From positions 38,571 to 102,570 of the forward strand of contig CAZKTN010000007.1 in the NCBI GenBank assembly GCA_964555705.1: 64,000 nt of DNA. The letters are read 5' to 3'. A program made the translations under genes and the position numbers. Positions within the stretch are counted from its first letter, which is position 1, and every line of letters starts with the position of its first letter. Of the stretch, positions 8,458 to 15,420 are shown piece by piece. Origin of the DNA: ZLKRG44 sp964555705. GTDB lineage: Bacteria; Planctomycetota; Phycisphaerae; Phycisphaerales; SM1A02. The notes beneath the pieces are model-generated. The model was given only the letters and a program-made list of their open reading frames with translations, had not been told where the DNA came from and ran no database searches.

Positions 8458-9111
8458 ATGTCAACCAAGATCTCCCTCGTAGGTGCCACGATTGCCGCGG
8501 CCGTCGCAGCGTCGGCATCCGCTGACGTCACCTGGACCCTCGCCAATTCCACGTGGACCGGCTTCAACTTCACGAAGCTCTTCGGCTCGGATGCCGGATC
8601 CTTCGTGAGCGGGTCGCTGACCGCCGCTTCAGTGAACGCAACGCTCAATGCGTCCACCTCATTCACCTATGCCGACGACCTGTGCATCTACGTGGACGCT
8701 CTTCCGCTGTCGACCGGCGGCCTCCTCCAGGTTGGCGGCTTCAGCAACCTGAGCGCCCAGCAGCGCTACTTCTGGCCTGACGGCGGCTCGTCTGCTCCCG
8801 GCACCACCGTGAGCGGCACCGTCACCTCGACCAACGCCCTGTCCTTCACCGGAACGGCTGCTGATGCGGCGATCTGGCTCGGTAACGGCTACGGCGCGCC
8901 TGATTCGCGAGCCTCACGGGACCGGCTGGGGTCCCCAGGACCTGAACACGATCGGGGCGGTCCGCAAGGACTGCCCCGCTTTGCGTTCGCGTCGCCATGT
9001 GCCGCGTCTGGTTGTGCGACCAACCCAGTAGAGTTCCCCGAGTGCCTCAGGAACCGCCTCTCGCTGCCTTGCAACGACAGCTCAACGCAGGGCACTTCGA
9101 GCAGGCCCTGA
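8458..9111 (+). CDS. Secreted protein, 3' part probably frameshifted
   Basis: The frame opens with a clear signal peptide (MSTKISLVGATIAAAVAASASA) and a Ser/Thr/Asn-rich beta-type body up to about residue 145 (IWLGNGYG near 8890), much like the other exported proteins here. Beyond that the composition changes abruptly to Arg/Pro/Cys-rich, the frame runs through a terminator-like hairpin (8954-8977) and 70 bases into the next gene. A second frame over the same bases reads GTGWGPQDLNTIGAV, which looks like a continuation. A frameshift near 8890-8910, real or from assembly, is the best explanation. No PEP-CTERM tail is visible in any frame. Confidence 0.55.
   Translation: MSTKISLVGATIAAAVAASASADVTWTLANSTWTGFNFTKLFGSDAGSFVSGSLTAASVNATLNASTSFTYADDLCIYVDALPLSTGGLLQVGGFSNLSAQQRYFWPDGGSSAPGTTVSGTVTSTNALSFTGTAADAAIWLGNGYGAPDSRASRDRLGSPGPEHDRGGPQGLPRFAFASPCAASGCATNPVEFPECLRNRLSLPCNDSSTQGTSSRP
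8954..8982 (+). terminator. Probable intrinsic terminator
   Basis: GGGGCGGTCC, a 4-nt loop, GGACTGCCCC followed by a short GCTTTGCG tract. One internal G-T mismatch; the U tract is poor. It probably ends transcription of the secreted-protein gene. Confidence 0.5.
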
Positions 9112-10508
9112 CGACAGCAGACGCCCTGCTCGCCTTGCAGAAGCGCAGCGTGCCGGGGTGGCTGGCGCGCGCACGCGCAAACCTCAGTCTTGGGCGGGTG
9201 ATGGACGCCGACACCGACGTCGACCAGTGCCTCCGGCTGGCGCCGTCGGACCCGCAGGCGCTGATGATTCGGGCCCAGGTCGACCAGCGGCTCGGACGCA
9301 TCGACTCGGCCGTCGATCGCCTGCGCCCGCTCGCGCTGATGCGAGGCGCTCTAGGCGTTGAGGCGAAGGTGCTGCTGGCTGAGGTGCTGCATTTCGGACA
9401 TCGCAAAGACGAGCTCGCGCAGCTGCTTGATTCCGGTGGCGAGTGGAGCGCCGACCCCCGTGCCCAGCTCGCCGCCGCACGGGCCCTGTCGCGTCAGGAT
9501 CCGGCGCGCGCAATGGAGATCCTTCGGGCCATCGCTGTCGCATCGAACGGGCCTGTCCTGCACCGGATCGCAGGGTTCGAGCTCGTGCAGATGCTCGACA
9601 GGGCTGGCCAGTTCCGCGAGGCGTTTGACCTTGCGGCATCGCTTCACGCTGCGACAACGCCGCCCTTCGACATCGGCGGGCTTGAGATGAGGGTGCAGGA
9701 GCAGCTCACCCTTCTCGCGCGCGGAACGCCCTGGTTCACGCCGCGCGCCGAGCCCGTTCAGGGCATCGCCATCGTGCTGGGCCTGCCCCGCTCAGGCACC
9801 ACGCTGCTCTCGCAGATGCTCGACCGCCATCCCGCCGTCTCGGGCATCGGCGAGTACGAGGGCATTGATCGCGTGGGCGATGCCCTCGTGTCGCTCGGCC
9901 GATGGCCGCGCGACATCGGGCTGATCAGGCCCGAGGTGGCCGCCGCCGTGCAGTCGCTCTACACGGCGCCGCTGGCGAGGCTGCGGCGCGACAGCCGCGC
10001 ATGGACCTTCGACAAGACGCTGAGCGCTTGGATGTGGCTCCCTGCAGTGGCCTGCCTCCTTCCCGGAGCTGTGTGCATCGGCATCGACCGCGACCCGCGC
10101 GACTGCGCGATCAGCATGTTCCTCTCGCACTTCAACCCGAACTGGTACGGATGGATGCGCAGCGTGGAGTCGATTCGGCAGGTGATGGGGCTGTACAGCA
10201 CCGTGGTGCCGGCTGCGCTCGGGGCGCTGGGCATCACGCACGAGATGGTCCCGTACGAGTCGCTCGTGAACGATCCCCAGTCGAATGTCAGCCGGTGCCT
10301 CAAGCGGATGGACCTTCCCATGGACGACGCGGTGCTCTCGCCCGAGCGCAACGCGAGAGCCGCGTACACGCTCAGCCATGCGCAGGTGCGCCGGCCGATC
10401 AACGCCGACAGCATCGGCCGCTGGCGCAACTACCCGTGGGCGTTCGACGCGCGATGGGACGAGGGCCCCACTCGGCCAAGCGCCGCGAGCAGCTCCCCGA
10501 CGCAGTGA
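9042..10508 (+). CDS. TPR-repeat sulfotransferase
   Basis: A 488-residue fusion of N-terminal tetratricopeptide repeats (about residues 5-230; ALTTADALLALQKRS..., DADTDVDQCLRLAPSDPQAL...) and a C-terminal sulfotransferase domain. The PAPS-binding 5' phosphosulfate loop is GLPRSGTTLLSQML (from ~residue 245) and the 3'-phosphate motif is RDPRDCAISMFLSHF (~349). Such proteins transfer sulfate from PAPS to peptides, glycans or metabolites; the acceptor is unknown. GTG 9042 is chosen because a TAGAGT box (9029-9034) lies 7 bases upstream and the repeats start at once. The 3' end overlaps cysC on the other strand by 79 bases, and the PAPS-synthesis genes are next door. Confidence 0.87.
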   Translation: MPQEPPLAALQRQLNAGHFEQALTTADALLALQKRSVPGWLARARANLSLGRVMDADTDVDQCLRLAPSDPQALMIRAQVDQRLGRIDSAVDRLRPLALMRGALGVEAKVLLAEVLHFGHRKDELAQLLDSGGEWSADPRAQLAAARALSRQDPARAMEILRAIAVASNGPVLHRIAGFELVQMLDRAGQFREAFDLAASLHAATTPPFDIGGLEMRVQEQLTLLARGTPWFTPRAEPVQGIAIVLGLPRSGTTLLSQMLDRHPAVSGIGEYEGIDRVGDALVSLGRWPRDIGLIRPEVAAAVQSLYTAPLARLRRDSRAWTFDKTLSAWMWLPAVACLLPGAVCIGIDRDPRDCAISMFLSHFNPNWYGWMRSVESIRQVMGLYSTVVPAALGALGITHEMVPYESLVNDPQSNVSRCLKRMDLPMDDAVLSPERNARAAYTLSHAQVRRPINADSIGRWRNYPWAFDARWDEGPTRPSAASSSPTQ

Positions 10509-11146
10509 CTCACGCCGCTGTCTGCAGCGTGCAGGTGCGCCTCCGGCGATGCGGGGGCCTCGTAGGGATCGCTGATGCCCGTGAAGCCGGCGATCTGGCC
10601 CGCACGCGCCTTGGCGTAGAGGCCCTTGGGATCGCGCGACTCCGCGACATCGAGGGGCACATCCACGAAGACCTCGATGAACGGAATACCGCGCGACTGG
10701 TGCCGCGCGCGCACCGCATCGCGGTCCGCGCGGTACGGGCTGATCATGGCGACGATCGCGACAACGCCGGCATCGGCGAGGAGCAGCGCGGCCTCGCCCA
10801 TCCGCCGCACTGCCTCAGCGCGATCTGCGGCGTCGAACCCTAGTCCTGCGTTAAGGCCCAGCCTGATGTTGTCGCCATCGAGGCGGTAGGCGAGCCGGCG
10901 AGCCTCGATGAGCGAGCGCTCGAGCGCGACGGCGATCGTGCTCTTGCCCGCCCCCGAAAGCCCGGTGAGCCACACCGTGCATCCGCCGCCGGTGAGCGCA
11001 TCGCGCGCCGGACGGCTGACCTCCCCGTCATGCCAGCGCACGTCGGCTCGAGTCCCAGCGTGGCCGCCTGTGGCGGCGCCGCTTCCGGCCGGGAGCTGGC
11101 CGCCTGCATGCGGGTGCGGTCGCTGCGCGTGGGGATCTTCGCTCAT
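10430..11146 (-). CDS. cysC: Adenylylsulfate (APS) kinase
   Basis: Phosphorylates APS to PAPS. The catalytic domain begins after a ~45-residue His/Gly/Ala-rich N-terminal extension. I see the Walker A GLSGAGKST (~64-72), the substrate loop DGDNIRLGLN, the conserved GFDAADRAEAVRRMGE, ISPYRADRDAVR, and FIEVFVDVPLDVAESRDPKGLYAKARAG. All features of an active enzyme are present. It diverges from cysD with 44 bases between starts, and converges on the sulfotransferase with a 79-base overlap. Together with the degenerate kinase tail of CysN, this is probably the only working APS kinase of the locus. Confidence 0.93.
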   Translation of the reverse strand: MSEDPHAQRPHPHAGGQLPAGSGAATGGHAGTRADVRWHDGEVSRPARDALTGGGCTVWLTGLSGAGKSTIAVALERSLIEARRLAYRLDGDNIRLGLNAGLGFDAADRAEAVRRMGEAALLLADAGVVAIVAMISPYRADRDAVRARHQSRGIPFIEVFVDVPLDVAESRDPKGLYAKARAGQIAGFTGISDPYEAPASPEAHLHAADSGVSHCVGELLAALGRVGPSSHRASNAHG

Positions 11147-11190
11147 GCTCGCCTCGTGCCACGTGCAGCCTACAGCGCTACGCTCACCGC

Positions 11191-12096
11191 ATGAGCGTCG
11201 GACGCGGTCACCTCGAGGAACTGGAGGCAGAGGCCATCCACATCCTTCGCGAGACTGCCGCCTCCTTCGAGCGTCCTGTGCTGATGTACTCGATCGGCAA
11301 GGACAGCACCGTGCTGCTGCACCTTGCGCTGCGCGCGTTCTGGCCGGGCAAGCTGCCCTTCCCCGTGCTGCACATCGACACCACCTGGAAGTTCCGCGAG
11401 ATGTACGCGTTCCGCGAGGCCGTCGCGCGCGAGCATGGCCTGGACCTTCGCGTGCACACCAACCGCGAGGGGCTCGCGCAGGGCGTCTCGCCCGTCACCC
11501 ACGGCAGCGCGGTGCACACCGACATCATGAAGACCGTGGCGCTGCGGCAGGCGCTCGACGCAGGTCGCCACGATGCCGCGATCGGCGGCGCGCGGCGCGA
11601 CGAGGAGAAGAGCCGCGCCAAGGAGCGCATCTTCAGCTTCCGCGACAGCAACCACCGCTGGGACCCGCGGCGGCAGCGGCCCGAGCTCTGGAACCTCTAC
11701 AACACGCGCGTCCGTGCGGGCGAGAGCATCCGCGTCTTCCCGATGTCCAACTGGACCGAGCTCGACATCTGGCTCTACATCCGGCTGCGCAACCTGCCTG
11801 TGGTGCCGCTGTACTTCGCGAAGGAGCGGCCGGTCGTGGAGCGTGACGGCACGCTCATCATGGTCGATGATGACCGGCTTCCGATGAAGCCCGGCGAGAG
11901 GCCGATGATGAAGTCAGTCCGCTTCCGGACGCTCGGGTGCTACCCGCTGTCCGGCGCGGTCGAGAGCCGCGCCGACACGCTCGACGCGATCATCGAGGAG
12001 ATGCTGCTCGCCAGGACGAGCGAGCGCCAGGGACGGCTCATCGACCACGACCAGTCCGGCAGCATGGAGGAGAAGAAGCGCGAGGGGTACTTCTGA
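11191..12096 (+). CDS. cysD: Sulfate adenylyltransferase subunit 2
   Basis: PP-loop ATP pyrophosphatase subunit of ATP sulfurylase, forming APS from ATP and sulfate with CysN. 301 residues as expected. Motifs: MYSIGKDSTVLLHLAL (PP-loop variant SxGKDS), HIDTTWKFREMY, GGARRDEEKSRAKERIFSFRD, FPMSNWTELDIWLYI and the C-terminal GSMEEKKREGYF. A TACGCT box at 11179-11184 lies 6 bases before the ATG and there is no Shine-Dalgarno sequence. The stop overlaps the cysN start by one base (TGATG). Confidence 0.95.
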   Translation: MSVGRGHLEELEAEAIHILRETAASFERPVLMYSIGKDSTVLLHLALRAFWPGKLPFPVLHIDTTWKFREMYAFREAVAREHGLDLRVHTNREGLAQGVSPVTHGSAVHTDIMKTVALRQALDAGRHDAAIGGARRDEEKSRAKERIFSFRDSNHRWDPRRQRPELWNLYNTRVRAGESIRVFPMSNWTELDIWLYIRLRNLPVVPLYFAKERPVVERDGTLIMVDDDRLPMKPGERPMMKSVRFRTLGCYPLSGAVESRADTLDAIIEEMLLARTSERQGRLIDHDQSGSMEEKKREGYF

Positions 12097-13913
12097 TGAC
12101 GACCCCCCCGCTCAGGCAAGGCGAGGCGATCGGCGAGTACATGCAGCGCTACGAGGCGCAGGAGCTGCTGCGGTTCATCACCTGCGGAAGCGTCGACGAC
12201 GGCAAGAGCACGCTGATCGGCCGGCTGCTGCACGACACCGGGCGCATCCATGAGGACCACCTCGCCGCGCTCGAGCGCGATAGCCGCACGCACGGCACCA
12301 CCGGCGGCGGGCTCGACCTTGCGCTCGTGGTCGACGGCCTCAAGGCCGAGCGCGAGCAAGGCATCACGATCGACGTGGCCTGGCGCTACTTCGCGACTGC
12401 GCGGCGCAGCTTCATCATCGCCGACTGCCCCGGCCACGAGCAGTACACGCGCAACATGGCCACAGGCGCGAGCCACTGCGACCTCGCGATCTCGCTGATC
12501 GACGCGCGCAACGGCGTGACGACGCAGACGCGCAGGCACGCGTTCATCGCGAGCCTGCTCGGCATCCGCCACGTGGTGGCGGCCGTGAACAAGATGGATC
12601 TTGTCGACTGGAGCGAGACCCGCTTCCGCGCGATCGAGGCGGAGTTCCAGTCGTTCTGCGGGCAGCTCGGGATTCCGGACCCGATCGCGGTCCCCATCAG
12701 CGCACGCGAAGGCGACAATGTGGTGAACCGTAGCGCGCACACCCCCTGGTACAGCGGCGTGCCGGTGCTCGAGCTGCTCGAGACGCTTCCGCTCCCGAGG
12801 CTTGATGCCGAGGGACCCCTGCGCCTGCCCGTGCAGGGCGTGCTTCGCCCCAACCTCAACTTCCGAGGATTCACGGGCACCGTGGCGCGCGGAAGCGTGA
12901 AGCCTGGCGACCCCGTGAAGGTGCTGCCCTCCGGCCGGACCTCGCGCGTGCGGAGGATCGCACGACCCGCCGAGGAGGGCGGCGACGCTGCGGTCGCCAC
13001 CGCGGGCGATGCCGTCGTGCTGTGCCTCGAGGATGAGACCGACTGCTCGCGCGGCGACATGATCGTGGGAATTGGCCGAGAGCCCACGACCCTCCGAAGG
13101 ATCGAGTGCGACCTCGTGTGGATGCTCGAGGACCCTCTTGTGCCGGGGCGGCCATGCCTCGTGCGTGTCGGCACACGAACGGTGCCCTGCACGATGCGCC
13201 GCGTGAGGTGGGTGGTGGACGTGGACACGCTCGCCACAAGCCCACGTGACAGCGTGCGCATGAACGAGATCGCGCGCGTCGAGCTCGACACCGAGGATGC
13301 GGTGGTGGCCGACGCCTACCGCTCGAGCAGGCTGACGGGCGCTGCGGTCCTCATCGACCGCATGACCAATGCCACGGCGGCCGCGTGCATGGTCCGGCTC
13401 CCGGACGAGCCGCAGGAGCGCCGAGCGCACTGGGAGACAGAGGCCGCGTCCACGCTCGAGCACGCCGACGAGAGGCCAAGCTCGGTATCCGCCGGCGAGC
13501 GCGCCACGCGGTGGCGCCAGCGGCCGGCGACGCTGCTCATCCACGGTGCGCCCCGCACCGGGAAGACGGCACTCGCGCACGCTGTCGAGCGCATCCTCTT
13601 CGATGCGGGTCATGCAGTCGTCGTGATCGACGGCCAGGCGCTGCGCCGGGGCCTCTCGCGCGACCTCAGCTTCACCGACGAGGACCGCAGCGAGAACGTG
13701 CGCCGCGCGGCAGAGATCGCGCGCATGCTCAACGACCAGGGGTTCATCGTGATCCTGGCGATGGGCGCACCGCTGGTGTCCGCGCGCACGCGCGCGTCGG
13801 AACTCGTGGGCCAGGACCGATGGATCGAGACCGAGTCACGCGGCGCGGACGCCGCTGCGCTCGCGCGCGCACTCCTGGGCACCGAAGCGGAGCGTCCGCG
13901 CGATGCGCATTGA
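12096..13913 (+). CDS. cysN: Sulfate adenylyltransferase subunit 1 with degenerate APS-kinase tail
   Basis: A 605-residue protein. Residues ~1-440 are the EF-Tu-like GTPase of ATP sulfurylase: SVDDGKSTLIGRLL (G1), ADCPGHEQYTRNMATGA (G3), AAVNKMDLVD (G4), then beta-barrel domains. After a linker a CysC-like domain starts near residue 475 with P-loop GAPRTGKT in place of the usual GLSGxGKS, keeps a DGQALRRGLSRDLSFTDEDR core, but reads ILAMGAPLVSART where active kinases have a Ser-Pro-[FY]-Arg motif, and it ends before the FVDxPLxVxxxRDPKGLY region. The kinase half is therefore probably inactive or structural; a full cysC is adjacent. The 3' end overlaps the next gene by 11 bases. Confidence 0.9.
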   Translation: MTTPPLRQGEAIGEYMQRYEAQELLRFITCGSVDDGKSTLIGRLLHDTGRIHEDHLAALERDSRTHGTTGGGLDLALVVDGLKAEREQGITIDVAWRYFATARRSFIIADCPGHEQYTRNMATGASHCDLAISLIDARNGVTTQTRRHAFIASLLGIRHVVAAVNKMDLVDWSETRFRAIEAEFQSFCGQLGIPDPIAVPISAREGDNVVNRSAHTPWYSGVPVLELLETLPLPRLDAEGPLRLPVQGVLRPNLNFRGFTGTVARGSVKPGDPVKVLPSGRTSRVRRIARPAEEGGDAAVATAGDAVVLCLEDETDCSRGDMIVGIGREPTTLRRIECDLVWMLEDPLVPGRPCLVRVGTRTVPCTMRRVRWVVDVDTLATSPRDSVRMNEIARVELDTEDAVVADAYRSSRLTGAAVLIDRMTNATAAACMVRLPDEPQERRAHWETEAASTLEHADERPSSVSAGERATRWRQRPATLLIHGAPRTGKTALAHAVERILFDAGHAVVVIDGQALRRGLSRDLSFTDEDRSENVRRAAEIARMLNDQGFIVILAMGAPLVSARTRASELVGQDRWIETESRGADAAALARALLGTEAERPRDAH

Positions 13914-15351
13914 CCTGTGCGGCGCCGCCGGGGAGGTCACGGGCAGCGGGTATCTCGTCGATACTGGCCGGGCGCGCGTGCTCGTGGACTTTGGCATGTT
14001 CCAGGGTCGCGGCGCGACAGATGCACGCAACCGTGACCTCGGGCCCGTTGACCCGACGCGCCTCAACGCCGTCGTGCTGACGCACGCGCACCTTGACCAC
14101 ACCGGTCGCCTGCCCCTGCTCGCCGACCGGCTGCCGCGCGACTGCCTCATCCACGCCACAGAGCCAACCATCGACCTGACGCAGCTGATCCTCGAGGACT
14201 CTGCGCGCATCCAGGTGGGCGACCACGAGCGCGACCTGCGCCACGCGCGGCCCGGCGAGCATGTCGACCCGCCGCTGTACGCCCACGCGGAAGTGGAGGC
14301 GGTCACGCAGCGGATGCGGCCGGTGCGGGTGTGGACGCGGGAGGAGCGGCGCGATCCCGCGCACTGCCCTCCGGGCGCGCTCGCCGAGGGCGATGGGTGG
14401 CACGAGATTGCCGATGGCGTGCGCATCCGCATGCGCGATGCGGGTCACATCCTCGGGTCGGCGAGCGTCGAGATGGATGCGGCCGGTCCCGAAGGCACGC
14501 GCCGCATCGTCTTCAGCGGCGACATCGGCCAGCGCGACACGCCGATCCATCCCGATCCGGATCCGCCCTCCGAGGCGGACCTGGTGTTCCTCGAGTCGAC
14601 CTACGGCGACCGCAACCACCGCCCCTTCGGGGAGACCGTCGCCGAGTTCCAGTCGATCATCCGCGCCGCCGCATGGGACCGCGCGAAGATCCTCATCCCG
14701 GCGTTCGCGGTCGGCCGCACCCAGATCCTGCTGTGGTCACTGTCGCAGTTGTTCAGGCGCCACGCGATGCCGCGCATCCCCATCTACCTCGACAGCCCGA
14801 TGGCGGCGCGCGCATCCAAGATCTACCGCACGCACCCATGCGCGACCGATGCAGAGACGCGCGCCATGCAGTCGTCGGGCGACATAGAGCGTGGCCTGCG
14901 CACGCTGCGGATCCTGGAGACGTCGGACCAGAGCCGTGCGCTCAACGAGGAGTGGGGCAGCAGCATCATCATCGCAGGCAGCGGTACCTGCGACGGAGGC
15001 CGCATCATGCATCACCTGCTCCACAATGTGTGGCGGCACGGGGTGCAGATGGTGGCGACGGGGTTCATGCCAGAGGGATCGCTCGGCCGCCGGCTCATCG
15101 AGGGCGCGCGAAGCGTGCGGATACTGGGCAGGTCCGTCGAGGTGCGCGCACGGATCAGGACCCTCGGCGGGTTCAGCGCGCATGCGGGCCGAGACGACCT
15201 GCTATGGTGGCATGGCCACCTGAAGGGCGCGCCGCGAACGGTTCTCACGCATGGCGAGCAGCGACAGCGCGATTCGCTCGCTGCGGCGCTGCGCGAGCGC
15301 GGCGTGAGCGACGTGGACGTGCCGATGCGCGGCGCGTCAATCGAGCTGTAG
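13903..15351 (+). CDS. MBL-fold beta-CASP ribonuclease family protein
   Basis: Predicted RNA-processing nuclease of the metallo-beta-lactamase/beta-CASP group (CPSF73/YSH1-like); 482 residues. The metal site is THAHLDHTGRLPLL (HxHxDH, ~residues 62-75), with DAGHILGSASVEM and FSGDIGQRDTP following. The beta-CASP part shows IPAFAVGRTQILL, SGTCDGGRIMHHL and FSAHAGRDDLLWW, and a final LTHGE. Start ATG 13903 lies within the end of cysN, suggesting coupling to the sulfate operon, though no functional link is evident. Confidence 0.88.
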   Translation: MRIDLCGAAGEVTGSGYLVDTGRARVLVDFGMFQGRGATDARNRDLGPVDPTRLNAVVLTHAHLDHTGRLPLLADRLPRDCLIHATEPTIDLTQLILEDSARIQVGDHERDLRHARPGEHVDPPLYAHAEVEAVTQRMRPVRVWTREERRDPAHCPPGALAEGDGWHEIADGVRIRMRDAGHILGSASVEMDAAGPEGTRRIVFSGDIGQRDTPIHPDPDPPSEADLVFLESTYGDRNHRPFGETVAEFQSIIRAAAWDRAKILIPAFAVGRTQILLWSLSQLFRRHAMPRIPIYLDSPMAARASKIYRTHPCATDAETRAMQSSGDIERGLRTLRILETSDQSRALNEEWGSSIIIAGSGTCDGGRIMHHLLHNVWRHGVQMVATGFMPEGSLGRRLIEGARSVRILGRSVEVRARIRTLGGFSAHAGRDDLLWWHGHLKGAPRTVLTHGEQRQRDSLAAALRERGVSDVDVPMRGASIEL

Positions 15352-15420
15352 GGCGAGCTGGAGCGGCGCCGCGGGAAGGCCTGCACGCCAGCCGGCGGCG
15401 CCGCAGGCCGGACGCGCGCA

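Noticed and set aside
14397..14416. Second sigma-54-like motif (TGGCACGAGATTGC)
   Set aside because: The spacing between the two elements is one base too short and it lies inside the beta-CASP coding sequence.
13903..15351. Possible membership of the nuclease in the sulfate operon by function
   Set aside because: The 11-base overlap shows coupling but no sequence feature links an RNA nuclease to sulfate activation.
15364..15402. GC-rich hairpin between the nuclease and HD-GYP genes as a terminator
   Set aside because: The arms are imperfect and there is no T tract; GC-rich self-complementarity is common here.
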